A stretch of 64,000 bases of DNA from Mixta calida (lineage in GTDB: Bacteria > Pseudomonadota > Gammaproteobacteria > Enterobacterales > Enterobacteriaceae). A program made the translations under genes and the position numbers. The notes under the pieces were generated by a model that worked only from the letters and a program-made list of their open reading frames with translations, ran no database searches and was not told the origin of the DNA. Shown here piece after piece: positions 33,989-42,475 of this stretch (position 1 is the stretch's first letter; every line of letters begins with the position of its first letter). Location of the stretch: contig NZ_CP026378.1 of the NCBI RefSeq assembly GCF_002953215.1, forward strand, positions 2,772,540 to 2,836,539. The letters are read 5' to 3'.

Positions 33989-34771
33989 ATGAATAAGACG
34001 CCAGAAGGCATTATTTTTGATATTGACGGCACGCTGACGCTCCACGGCGAAGCGATCCCCGGCGCGGTCGAGACTATTAACCGGTTAAAAGCGGCAGGCT
34101 TCGTTTTACGCTTTATCAGTAATACCACTGGCAAAAGCGCGGCGCAGCTGGCGGAATGTCTGGGCCGGTTGGGTTTTAATATCGAGCGAGGCGAAATAGA
34201 AACATCCGTTACCGCCTGTGTTTATTATCTTGGCGCCCACTGCGCGTCGGCGAAAGGATATCTTGCCGTGCCGGAAAATATCCGCAGCCTTTTTTCTTTT
34301 GTAGAAACTGACGCGCAGCATCCCGATTTCGTCGTATTAGGCGATCTTGATGAGGCGTTCGATTACGCCATTTTAAATAAGGTATTTAATTTTATCCGCG
34401 ACGGCGCGCAGCTGATCGTGTTTCATCGCAACCCCTGGTATTTCCGCGCGGGAAAAACCTGGCTCGACAGCGGCGCGTTTACGCTGGCGCTGGAGACAGC
34501 CACGCAGCGTCAGGCGGTAGTGACCGGCAAACCATCGCCAGTGCTGTTTAACAGCGCTCTCGCCTCGATGGGGCTGGATAAATCGCAGGCGCTGATGGTG
34601 GGTGACGATGTCACCACGGATATCGTCGGCGCCAGAGCGATCGGCCTGCCGACGTTGCTGGTCGGATCCGGCAAGTTCAGACCGGACGACCTTGTCCGCC
34701 ACGCTATCGCTGACGAGGCCTTCCTGCCGCGGATCGCCGATCTGCCCTCTTTACTCAATCTGAAGGCGTAA
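33989..34771 (+). CDS. HAD-superfamily phosphatase, subclass IIA (NagD/LHPP-like)
   Basis: 260 residues. Motif I is GIIFDIDGTLTLHG; motif II is RFISNTTGKS (Ser/Asn-Thr); a C2 cap lies between; motif III is the Lys in VVTGKPSP; motif IV is MVGDDVTTDIVGA. All four catalytic elements are intact. The sequence resembles the LHPP/TIGR01458 branch rather than NagD itself. It hydrolyses a small phosphate ester of unknown identity. Four bases separate it from the ATP-grasp remnant, so the two were one operon, suggesting a former small-molecule pathway. Confidence 0.88.
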   Translation: MNKTPEGIIFDIDGTLTLHGEAIPGAVETINRLKAAGFVLRFISNTTGKSAAQLAECLGRLGFNIERGEIETSVTACVYYLGAHCASAKGYLAVPENIRSLFSFVETDAQHPDFVVLGDLDEAFDYAILNKVFNFIRDGAQLIVFHRNPWYFRAGKTWLDSGAFTLALETATQRQAVVTGKPSPVLFNSALASMGLDKSQALMVGDDVTTDIVGARAIGLPTLLVGSGKFRPDDLVRHAIADEAFLPRIADLPSLLNLKA

Positions 34772-34775
34772 CGCT

Positions 34776-35243
34776 ATGAAACTGCTTAATCTTGAGGTTA
34801 CCTCGCATGGAGAGCTATTTCACAGCCGCTATGAGATTTTTCGTGAAAACGGCGCGGAGGTTTATTACCTCACCGCCTCTCAGAATAGCGTGCTCTGGCC
34901 CGGCTTCGCCGGCGTACGCGTTTTAACCGATCAAATCATCGATACGCTGATCGCCGCCGCGCGTGCATGGCGTGAGGAAATCCGTTTCGACGCGATACTG
35001 ACAACTGACGAAGCCTCGGTGATCGCCACGGCCGCCGCGAGCGAGGCCCTTTCCCTGCCGGGGCTCTCCCTTGCCAGCGCCCGTCAATGCCGTAACAAAT
35101 ATGAGATGCGCCTCGCTCATCAACAGCATCAGGCGCCGCATCCGCCGTTCCGGCTGTGCGAAACCGTCGACCAGGCGCTGCAGGCTGGCGCACGTTCCGT
35201 TTTTACCCGAACGGCCATATCGAGAGTCAGGTTCACTATCTGT
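34776..35243 (+). pseudogene. ATP-grasp carboxylate-amine ligase, truncated
   Basis: The first 145 or so residues (MKLLNLEVTSHGELFHSRYE; LPGLSLASARQCRNKYEMR, PPFRLCETVDQALQAG) match the pre-ATP-grasp domain and linker of L-amino-acid ligase/carboxylase-type ATP-grasp proteins. Similarity then ends near 35195, and the frame wanders into the antisense of the next gene. No ATP-binding or Mg-ligand segment follows. A large part, about 250 residues, has been deleted; a different frame reads to a TAG at 35241-35243 and may preserve the C-terminus. The product cannot be an active ligase. Confidence 0.7.
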
Positions 35244-35271
35244 AGCCGTCGGACGGCTGCGCGCGCCGGAT

Positions 35272-36012
35272 CTATTTCGCCAGCAGTCGGTTCACCCTCA
35301 CGATCGAGCGGGTCAGCATGCTGCCGTAATGCGGATCGCCAAAGTGAAACAGCGCCGTCGCACGCCGGAAAGCGGGATCGCAGACGCCGTTGGCGTGAAA
35401 GGATCGATAGCCGTAGAAAAAGTAGATGTTGCCCGGCTGCAAATGCAGGGTCATCGGTTTTACCAGCCGGTGCTTAATCGCCCAGGTCAGCAGATGACGC
35501 GACAATGGGTTCTGCATAATGGCCTTTTCAATGACGTTAAAGAGAACGCTGCCGCGAAAGCGCCGCAGGTTGGGAAAAAGGAGCAGATCGCCGCGCGCCT
35601 CGCCCTGCTGCGGGATCTCTATCGGCAGCAGGGCGGTGATGACGCTGGCGTCATAGTGAAAAGCATTAGATTTCTTTTTGCCGCTCTGCCCCTGCACGCA
35701 GCGCAGCACCGCAAGTATCTGCTGTCTGGCCAGCGAGCGGCCCAGCGATTTTTCCGCCATCTGCCGCATCAGCTGATGAAATTCGACGTTTTCGCTCAGC
35801 TCCGCCAGCGGCGTGCGATCGATTTTTTCCACGTCGCCGAAAATGGCGTGGTAACGCTGGCCGGAATTGGCGCTGACCTCCTCAACCCACTGACGAAAAC
35901 GCATTAATCCTTCCCCGGTGACTGCCTTTTCCAGTACGGCATAACCCTGTGTTTCAATATCCTCAAGTAGCTGAGGAATGCAATGCGGATCGATTGCGGC
36001 GATAAGAGACAT
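35272..36012 (-). CDS. Fe(II)/2-oxoglutarate-dependent oxygenase-like protein
   Basis: 246 residues. NAFHYDAS supplies an H-x-D pair. RSFHANGVCDPAFRRATALFHFGDPH supplies a distal His and an Arg for 2-oxoglutarate, the spacing expected of a phytanoyl-CoA dioxygenase-type fold. It would hydroxylate or oxidise a small molecule. It is transcribed toward the HAD/ATP-grasp pair, and together they look like parts of a degraded peptide or amino-acid-derived metabolite pathway. AGGG precedes ATG 36012. Function is inferred from the metal-binding pattern only. Confidence 0.65.
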   Translation of the reverse strand: MSLIAAIDPHCIPQLLEDIETQGYAVLEKAVTGEGLMRFRQWVEEVSANSGQRYHAIFGDVEKIDRTPLAELSENVEFHQLMRQMAEKSLGRSLARQQILAVLRCVQGQSGKKKSNAFHYDASVITALLPIEIPQQGEARGDLLLFPNLRRFRGSVLFNVIEKAIMQNPLSRHLLTWAIKHRLVKPMTLHLQPGNIYFFYGYRSFHANGVCDPAFRRATALFHFGDPHYGSMLTRSIVRVNRLLAK

Positions 36013-36499
36013 AGTACCCTGCCCGTTAATTGTTTATGGTGCCGACGTCTGAGCGTCGTCCTGTTGTTTTTTCATATTCCGGTAACAGCTTGATGAAGCA
36101 TAAAAGGTCTGCCGGATAAGGAAACCATCTGAAGAAAAATAAGAATTATTAACATTTTATGTCTGTTTTTAACTGGTCTCAGTGGGTTTTCTCCGCTGCG
36201 CTCCCTCCCCTTCTGCGGTCTGAAATCCTGTCAGCAAAGTGTGAGGCCCTGCTAAAAAAATGCAGCAAATTAAGACCAGTCATTGCTGGTTCACAGAATG
36301 TAACGCGCGCTGCGCCTGAACACTATCCAGGTAATCTTCAATCTGTTTTCGCGGCAGCGCAGACGCGGCAGCAGGCTAATCGTTAAAAAGTTAGCTTTTC
36401 TCAGCTGACGCACGGCCTTTTCCCTCCCGTCTGCGTTGTCTTTGCCCAGGCAACAGGCTACTCTGCCAGCGGTTTTAATTAACAGGAATTGCGCTCCCA
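36013..36499. other. Intergenic region between oxygenase and tetR genes
   Basis: About 490 bp carrying divergent promoters at most. No gene, repeat or structured RNA was recognised. Confidence 0.5.
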
Positions 36500-37147
36500 A
36501 TGGCTGAGCAAGCAAAACGTAAAAACGATCCCGAAGGGCTGAAAAAACGGATTATCGAGGGCGCGCTGAAGGCCTTCGCCGAATATGGCATGCAGGGCGC
36601 GCGGCTGGAGCAGATCGCGCTGAATGCGCAAACCACCAAGCGGATGGTGGTTTATCACTTCGGCAATAAAGAGAACCTCTATATTGCGGTGCTGGAGCAG
36701 GTTTACCAGCAGATCCGCCAGCATGAAACCGGGCTTAACCTCAAAGCGATGCCGCCGGAAGAGGCGATGACGCGGCTGGTGGAGGAGAGTTTCGATTATC
36801 ACGCCACGCACGCCGATTTTATGCGGCTGGTATGCAGCGAAAACCTGCTGCGCGGACGCTATATCAGCCAGTCGTCGCGCATTAAGGAACTTAACCGCAG
36901 CGCGCTGGACGTGCTGGACGATATTCTGACGCGCGGACAAGCGGCGGGCCTGTTTTACCAGGATGTGAATACTATCGACGTGCATCGTTTGATCAGCAGC
37001 ATTTGCGTTCACCACGTCTCAAACCGCTACACCTTTAATGCCCTGTTCAGCCCCGATAACAGCGAGGCGGAGAGCATCAAACGCAATCGTCAGCTGGCGG
37101 TGACCGCCACTCTGCGCTATCTGCGCCGCAGCGACGCGCCGCGCTGA
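36500..37147 (+). CDS. TetR-family transcriptional regulator
   Basis: 215 residues. The N-terminal HTH is GALKAFAEYGMQGARLEQIALNAQTTKRMVVYHFGNKENLY, a textbook TetR pattern ending in YHFGNKE. The C-terminal ligand-binding part resembles the TetR_C_6/RutR-like group. AGGAA precedes the ATG. The target is unknown; the nearest divergent gene is the oxygenase-like one. It lies inside the tRNA-Asn-flanked segment. Confidence 0.88.
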   Translation: MAEQAKRKNDPEGLKKRIIEGALKAFAEYGMQGARLEQIALNAQTTKRMVVYHFGNKENLYIAVLEQVYQQIRQHETGLNLKAMPPEEAMTRLVEESFDYHATHADFMRLVCSENLLRGRYISQSSRIKELNRSALDVLDDILTRGQAAGLFYQDVNTIDVHRLISSICVHHVSNRYTFNALFSPDNSEAESIKRNRQLAVTATLRYLRRSDAPR

Positions 37148-37198
37148 AACCGAAGCATACCTGACGGACGCGGGCTCCACAGCGCCGCCAGGCAACAT

Positions 37199-39034
37199 TC
37201 ACAGCAGGTCGCGCCAGGAGAGGATCAGCGCCGCCGGCAGCGGATCGGCGCGCAGCGACGGCGCCGGTTGCCAGCTGTCCCAGGCGCGGAAGGCGGAAAA
37301 GTCGAGTCCCGTCAGGCTTTCCAGCCCACTGACGGTGACGCGATACTCGTCTACCTGCGGGGCCGCTTCCGCCTCCGTCCGCGGGATTACCCGCCGCGTC
37401 TCATCCAGCAGGTTGGCCTGACTGACCAGCAGCGCCGTTGCCTGCGGCGATCCGTCCGGCCCCAGACGCAGCACCACTTTCCAGTACATCAGCGGCACCT
37501 TGACGTCGCCATACTGCCGCCACGCATCGTTCAGCACCGGCCCGGTCAGCACCGTGATCTGCTTTTTCGTTTGCAGCACGCCATATTCCAGAATATAGCG
37601 TTCCACGCCCTGCCAGTATTGCAGGCTCTGGTTAAAGCGGAAATGCTGCGGCGAACAGTTGGTGAAGTGAAAGGTGTCCTTGTTGGCGCGAATCGCCTCT
37701 TGCGGCGTGCCCCAGGTAGGATGATCGCTACGGCGCGTCAGGTGGCCGCGATCGAACCAGCGGCTGAATTCGCGATAAAAGGACTGCACCAGATAGTAGC
37801 GGCTCTCCATGCGGCTGTCTTCATACCAGCTGTCCCCTTCCGGCAGCAGCGACGGCTGGCCGCTGTCGCGGTTGATATTAATATAGCGCGCGCCGTCGAT
37901 ATTGGTGGCGGTGAGAAAAGCGATACGCCGCTCAGCGCAAATCGCCAGCGAAAAATGCTGGTAATCCAGGATCGCTTCCGTGCCGGTGGCGCCTGAACGT
38001 AGCGGCGCAATTTCCGCCGCGCGCGGCGCGACAATTTGCGCCAGCGATACCGCGTGGCCGCCGATGAAATCGGCCTGATAGCCGTTGCGGTTAGCATAAT
38101 TAGCGTCCGGCGCCGCCCGCGCCGCAACCGTCAGCGTTGCGAGCGGCTCGCCGCGCAGCGCGGCGATCAGCCGCTGCCGCGCCGTGGCGTCCAGGCTTAT
38201 CGCTTCGCCTTTCAGCCAGTCAACCAGCGCGCTGACGCGAATGCCTTCATTTACCGGCGTGCCGCTCTCATCCTCCGCTGCGCCGTGATGCAGCGCCACC
38301 AGCTGCCATTCGTCATTGAAAACCGGCGCGCCGGAAGAGCCTCCGTCGGTATCCGCCGTGTAGTGCAGCACGTTGGCCGCCTCGCTCTCCGCCGCGCCGC
38401 GCGCCAGCAGAAAGTTATCGCGCAGCGCCACCTGCTGCGGCGCGCCGCCGGGATGCTGAATGATATTCACCGCCATGCCCAGCCGATGTTTATCGGCGCG
38501 ATCGCTGAGGGCAATCAGCCCTAAATCCGTCAGATCGGCGTCGCCAAAGCGCCTCTCCCCCAGCGCCACCAGCGTGCAGTCCAGCGCCTCCAGCGGGCTG
38601 CTCAGCCAGAAGCTGTCGGCATCCAGCGTGTAAAGTGTCGTGGCGGGCGCCTCGCCCTGCGCATTTTGCCAGTAGCCAAACTCCACGCTGTAGCCAGCGG
38701 CGCGCTGGCGATCCGGCAGAACGTGAAAACAGGTAAGCAGTAGCCCGCCGCCAATTAAAAAGCCGGTGCCTTTCGGCACGCCATCCTCACGCACCAGCCC
38801 AACCGCCCTGGCGCGCTGCATACCTGTTTGCAGGAAATGGGTCGGCAGGAAGTCGTCCTGCGGGCCGATAATCGCCGTCTGCTGCGCCAGACGCTGAAAG
38901 GCGTAACGCTGCGCGCGTCGGCTGTCCGGCTCCGCCTCATCCGCCCGGCCTGCGGCGATCGCCTGTACGCTCTGCTTACGCTGCGCCACGGTCAGCGTCA
39001 GCCGCTGCCGCACCAGATTTTCCACCTCACTCAT
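37199..39034 (-). CDS. Trypsin-like protease fused to DNA/RNA non-specific endonuclease
   Basis: 611 residues in three parts. Residues 1-60 are a short helical N-terminal segment. Residues about 75-285 are a trypsin/V8-like protease with His104 (LTCFHVL), Asp152 (EALDCTLVAL) and Ser234 (DGGSSGAPVF). Residues about 345-600 are a NUC/EndoG-type nuclease with FDRGHLTRRSD (Asp428-Arg-Gly-His431), Asn459 (HFTNCSPQ), Asn469 and Glu478. Both active sites look complete. No signal peptide is seen, so it probably acts inside the cell. ATG 39034 fits an AGGGA site better than ATG 39037. Protease-nuclease fusions of this kind occur in bacterial conflict systems where proteolysis could release the nuclease; that role is inference here. 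Confidence 0.85.
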   Translation of the reverse strand: MSEVENLVRQRLTLTVAQRKQSVQAIAAGRADEAEPDSRRAQRYAFQRLAQQTAIIGPQDDFLPTHFLQTGMQRARAVGLVREDGVPKGTGFLIGGGLLLTCFHVLPDRQRAAGYSVEFGYWQNAQGEAPATTLYTLDADSFWLSSPLEALDCTLVALGERRFGDADLTDLGLIALSDRADKHRLGMAVNIIQHPGGAPQQVALRDNFLLARGAAESEAANVLHYTADTDGGSSGAPVFNDEWQLVALHHGAAEDESGTPVNEGIRVSALVDWLKGEAISLDATARQRLIAALRGEPLATLTVAARAAPDANYANRNGYQADFIGGHAVSLAQIVAPRAAEIAPLRSGATGTEAILDYQHFSLAICAERRIAFLTATNIDGARYININRDSGQPSLLPEGDSWYEDSRMESRYYLVQSFYREFSRWFDRGHLTRRSDHPTWGTPQEAIRANKDTFHFTNCSPQHFRFNQSLQYWQGVERYILEYGVLQTKKQITVLTGPVLNDAWRQYGDVKVPLMYWKVVLRLGPDGSPQATALLVSQANLLDETRRVIPRTEAEAAPQVDEYRVTVSGLESLTGLDFSAFRAWDSWQPAPSLRADPLPAALILSWRDLL

Positions 39035-39175
39035 CATCTTCCCTTTCGCCTCGCTGTTGAACCGCCTCCCATAACCATAGTCAGCTTTACGCCTGCCGAC
39101 ACGATGGTTCTTTCAGCATCCGCCGCGTGGGTTGCTGAAAAGTTCAGCAGTCAGTGTTTTTTTGCGAAACAGGCT

Positions 39176-39204
39176 TTGACAACCTTCATCGCCCTCGATA
39201 TTAT
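39176..39204 (+). promoter_or_regulatory. Sigma-70 promoter of second tRNA-Asn
   Basis: TTGACA (39176-39181), 17-bp spacer, TATTAT (39199-39204), then the same CGCCCCGTTCACACGAT leader as the first copy. Confidence 0.9.
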
Positions 39205-39222
39205 GCGCCCCGTTCACACGAT

Positions 39223-39298
39223 TCCTCTGTAGTTCAGTCGGTAGAACGGCGGACTGTTAATCCGTATGTCACTGGTTCGAGTCCAGTCAGAGGAGCCA
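39223..39298 (+). tRNA. tRNA-Asn (GTT), second copy
   Basis: 76 nt including CCA, identical to 33080-33155, anticodon GTT. The upstream 18 bp are also shared. The two copies delimit about 6.1 kb of accessory genes. Confidence 0.98.
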
Positions 39299-39305
39299 AA
39301 TTCAG

Positions 39306-39336
39306 AAAAGGCAGATGCTCAGGCATCTGCCTTTTT
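39306..39336 (+). terminator. Terminator of second tRNA-Asn
   Basis: Stem AAAGGCAGATGC / GCATCTGCCTTT followed by TT. Confidence 0.88.
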
Positions 39337-39427
39337 GCTTTCTGCCTTTCCCGCGCTGCCTTGCTCTCCCCCGCTATTGATCTTTCATCGCAGCGAGACG
39401 GCGTTGACGTTCAGAGGCTGAAACGAA

Positions 39428-39451
39428 ACCGGGCCGCAAACGCGGCCCGGT
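39428..39451 (-). terminator. Terminator-like hairpin after tmaR
   Basis: Stem CCGGGCCGC / GCGGCCCGG with a short loop, followed on the minus strand by TTTCGTTT. Confidence 0.55.
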
Positions 39452-39486
39452 GATAGTCGATCGGCAGCATAGCCAACCGCAACGGA

Positions 39487-39819
39487 TTACTGGTTCTGGC
39501 CAGGCACTTTGTGTTCGCCCATGGCTTTCAGCTTTTTCGACAGCTCGCGACGCTCTTTAGAGAGGTCGGCATTTTTGATGATATATTCATCCACACGGTC
39601 TTCATAGTCGCTGCGCATGCTGGCGATAATTTCCTGAATCGCTTCAACACTCATGCCCGGCTTAATGTACTCACTCAGGTTATCCAGCAGCAGCACACGT
39701 TTCTGGTTGTCACGAATTTTCTTCTCAACATCGTGAATTTCGCGCTGCAGCTTGTTTTTACGGCGATACATCCGCACGAACTCCAGCACGTCCTGAAATG
39801 ATTGCTTTGCATTTTCCAT
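39487..39819 (-). CDS. tmaR: PTS system regulator TmaR (YeeX, DUF496)
   Basis: 110 residues, nearly the length of E. coli YeeX/TmaR (109) and highly similar: [40 protein letters not shown]. The protein is almost entirely coiled coil. E. coli TmaR clusters at the pole and sequesters PTS enzyme I. ATG 39819 matches the E. coli start and has AAAGG upstream; the frame extends further to 39930 but without support. Adjacent to yeeA as in E. coli. Confidence 0.95.
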   Translation of the reverse strand: MENAKQSFQDVLEFVRMYRRKNKLQREIHDVEKKIRDNQKRVLLLDNLSEYIKPGMSVEAIQEIIASMRSDYEDRVDEYIIKNADLSKERRELSKKLKAMGEHKVPGQNQ

Positions 39820-39978
39820 GTTGACACCTTTCATTAGGCCTGCCTGAACAGGCGGTATTGTCGTAGCCTTCAGCTTAGCGTTTCGCCGCGGCCGATGGCA
39901 ATTTTCACATTCAAATTCGGACTGTGACACATTTTAGCGCGAAATGAGGCGCAGCCACAGCAGGTTATTGCCGAACGG

Positions 39979-41037
39979 TTATTTGCGCATCGCCAGCCGA
40001 ATCAGATCGGACAAACGCTCCAGCTGCTTCGCCAGCTCCAGGCTAAGCCAGACATAGCCGTGAATCGGCGTCTCCACCAGCCGATCGCTGTTATTTTCGG
40101 CCATCAGCTGACGCAGCTCGCGCGTGATTTCCGCCAGCTCATGATGATTGGCCGCCACGCGATCGGTGTTGCCATTGATCAACATTTCCGCGAGCGCCTT
40201 AAAGGTATTTTCCGTCATCTGCTGCGTGCGACGCAGGGCGGATGCGTTCAGCAGAATCAGATGGCTGGCGCGCGACGACCACCAGGCGTTGATTTGCAGC
40301 TCCAGCGTGCAGAGGATATTGCGATTGGTGGTCTGGATGCCCTCCAGCACCGATTTGGGAATGCGCGTCTCTTTGCTGGCAGGCTCCAGCAGCGCGCGCA
40401 TGCGCACCACGTCGGTCAGCAGGCGGCGCAGCGGCTTATCGAGACGCGGCTTTTCCACCAGGTTCGGCGAAAAGCCGGCATGGTAAATCTTCGCCAGCGA
40501 CGAGAGAGAGTCGGAGAGTTGGATGCGCCAGTGGATATAGGCTTTTTGCGGCCAGATGCTGGTAAACAACAATGCCAGCAGCGAACCGAGGATCACATCC
40601 CCGCCGCGCCATAGCGCGGTGTTCATATCCCCCGCCGGCGCGCCGCATACCACCGCCAGCGTAATACCGATTAGCAGCGCCATATAGGGGCGCTTGCCAA
40701 GCGTCAGATAGCCGCAGATAAACATCACCAGCGTACACCAGGCCAGCATGAGCGGCAGTGAAATCAGCTCCAGCTTCAGGGCGATCAGCCCGGAAATCGA
40801 GCCGAAAACGGTGCCGCCGATGCGTTGTAGCGCGCGCGGAAAAACGTTGCCCCAGGAGGAGATCGGCCCCATCACCACAACCAGGGTAATCAGCGGCCAG
40901 CTGCCTTCAGGAATATCGCACAGACGAACCAGCAGAAAGGTCAGCACAAAACCCAGCGCGATGCGCACGCCGTGGACAATGCGATAATGACGATAGATGC
41001 TGAACTCGATGGCTGAAAGCGGCTTATCAGGACGCAA
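39979..41037 (-). CDS. yeeA: FUSC-family inner-membrane protein YeeA
   Basis: 352 residues, the same length as E. coli YeeA. About six N-terminal helices (LGFVLTFLLVRL, GSISGLIALKLELISLPLMLAW, LLIGITLAVVCGAPAGD) are followed by a cytoplasmic helical domain. FUSC proteins resemble aromatic acid/fusaric-acid exporters, but the substrate of YeeA is unknown. Neighbour of tmaR as in E. coli, 150 bp apart. Confidence 0.93.
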   Translation of the reverse strand: MRPDKPLSAIEFSIYRHYRIVHGVRIALGFVLTFLLVRLCDIPEGSWPLITLVVVMGPISSWGNVFPRALQRIGGTVFGSISGLIALKLELISLPLMLAWCTLVMFICGYLTLGKRPYMALLIGITLAVVCGAPAGDMNTALWRGGDVILGSLLALLFTSIWPQKAYIHWRIQLSDSLSSLAKIYHAGFSPNLVEKPRLDKPLRRLLTDVVRMRALLEPASKETRIPKSVLEGIQTTNRNILCTLELQINAWWSSRASHLILLNASALRRTQQMTENTFKALAEMLINGNTDRVAANHHELAEITRELRQLMAENNSDRLVETPIHGYVWLSLELAKQLERLSDLIRLAMRK

Positions 41038-41295
41038 CGCTACTCTCCGGTTTCCCTGAATAACAAGGGCGCCATGATAACCTGAAGCGGCGTGCGAGAT
41101 GAGGCTTTCGTCTCTATTTTATCGTTTTCCGGCTTTATTTAACTATTCTGAAAAAACAAATCAACACAATAAAAACATTAACTTTCAGCTGCGTTCGCCT
41201 GCCATGATGCAGGCCGCTATTGCCAGGGAGATGCGCAAGAATGCGTTGGAGGTTAACGCGCGCCCGCCGCGAAACAAACGGGCGCGCAATTCAGG

Positions 41296-42324
41296 TTAGC
41301 CTGCGGTCAAACTGGCGGTCACCGCCGCTTGCAGATAGCCTAACAGCGTCGGCGTCAGCCAGGTGCCCTCCATGAGCTGCGGCTCCTGCTGCATCGCCTG
41401 ACGAATTTTTGCCTGCATCGCCGGATCGTCGCTGGCGTAAGAGCGAAACAGCGCCAGCCAGTGCGCGCCCAGCGCCCGCGCTTCCGCCGCATCCGGCGGT
41501 ACGCCGCGCGTCATGGCGTCATTCAGCTGCGCCACCAGCGCAGGCCACTCCTGCATACGATCAAAATAGTGCGCCCGCACAAAGGCGTACTCGTGCGGCT
41601 CCAGATAGCGCTGGAAAATGCTCAGCTTGCTCTCCGCAAAAGCGCGCGTGATGTATTCCAGCATCGACGGCGTGATGCCCGTTTGTTGCTGCATCGCCGG
41701 TTCCGCCAGATGCATGGTGGTCAGCCGCTGTAAAAAGGCCGGGTTATGCGCCGTATCGCGCTCCAGCGTGCGCATCCAGCGCCGCGCCAACTGCTGCGCC
41801 TGCGCCGATTCCGGGGCAACGCCGTCATCCTGCAACGTCAGCAATGCCTGCACCATCTGTTGCCATTCCGCCTCGCGTTCGGGATCGGCCTGGTAAAACG
41901 GCAGCTGTTTCAGTTCTTCTGCGCTGAAGTAGTTATCGTACATCGTCATCATCTCTAATGTGGTTAGCCAGTCCGTCAGCTCCGGTTCGCCGCCCTGACT
42001 CAGCTGCTGATGCAGCTGACCGAGTCGCTGACGCAGCTGCTGCATTTGCGCCAGCTGACGATCGAGAGCCGTGATTTGCTGAGTCAGGATCTGTGGTAAC
42101 GAGAGCGTGTTATCGTTCAGCAGCGCGCCAATTTCCGCCAGCGGGACGCCAAGACGCTTCAGCGCCAGGATCTGATGCAGGCGTCGGATATCATGGCGGT
42201 TATAAAGCCGGTAGCCCGCCTCGCTGCGGGTCGAAGGCACCAGCAGTCCAATGCTGTGGTAATAATGCAGCGCGCGTACCGTAACGCCGGTTCTGCGGGC
42301 CAGCTCGCCTGCTTTCAATAACAT
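41296..42324 (-). CDS. MerR-family regulator with TipAS-like C-terminal domain
   Basis: 342 residues. The N-terminal MerR HTH (about 1-70) includes GELARRTGVTVRALHYYHSIGLL and RLYNRHDIRRLHQI. A coiled-coil dimerisation helix covers about 75-120. A long helical C-terminal part carries two TipAS/antibiotic-recognition-like repeats (about 150-240 and 245-335). Such regulators bind drugs and activate efflux. ATG 42324 follows AAGGAGAGAGTC; an ATG at 42342 lacks a site. It occupies the yeeA-dacD interval that holds sbmC in E. coli. A MerR-type promoter precedes it. Confidence 0.88.
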   Translation of the reverse strand: MLLKAGELARRTGVTVRALHYYHSIGLLVPSTRSEAGYRLYNRHDIRRLHQILALKRLGVPLAEIGALLNDNTLSLPQILTQQITALDRQLAQMQQLRQRLGQLHQQLSQGGEPELTDWLTTLEMMTMYDNYFSAEELKQLPFYQADPEREAEWQQMVQALLTLQDDGVAPESAQAQQLARRWMRTLERDTAHNPAFLQRLTTMHLAEPAMQQQTGITPSMLEYITRAFAESKLSIFQRYLEPHEYAFVRAHYFDRMQEWPALVAQLNDAMTRGVPPDAAEARALGAHWLALFRSYASDDPAMQAKIRQAMQQEPQLMEGTWLTPTLLGYLQAAVTASLTAG

Positions 42325-42351
42325 GACTCTCTCCTTGCTCAACGATGACTA

Positions 42352-42382
42352 AGGCTAAAGGCTAACGCGGCGTAAGGGTCAA
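42352..42382 (-). promoter_or_regulatory. MerR-type promoter/operator, probably autoregulated
   Basis: The minus strand shows TTGACC, a 19-bp spacer and a weak TAGCCT -10. The spacer holds the near-perfect dyad CTTACGC-C-GCGTTAG. A lengthened spacer with a dyad inside is the hallmark of MerR-controlled promoters. Confidence 0.5.
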
Positions 42383-42475
42383 GTCTCGTGCTAAAAAAAC
42401 GGTTAGCGGAAAAGAGATGCTGGAAAAGAGATAGCGAGAGGTAGCGGAGGCGCAGGGCGCGCCTCCGGGGTGACG

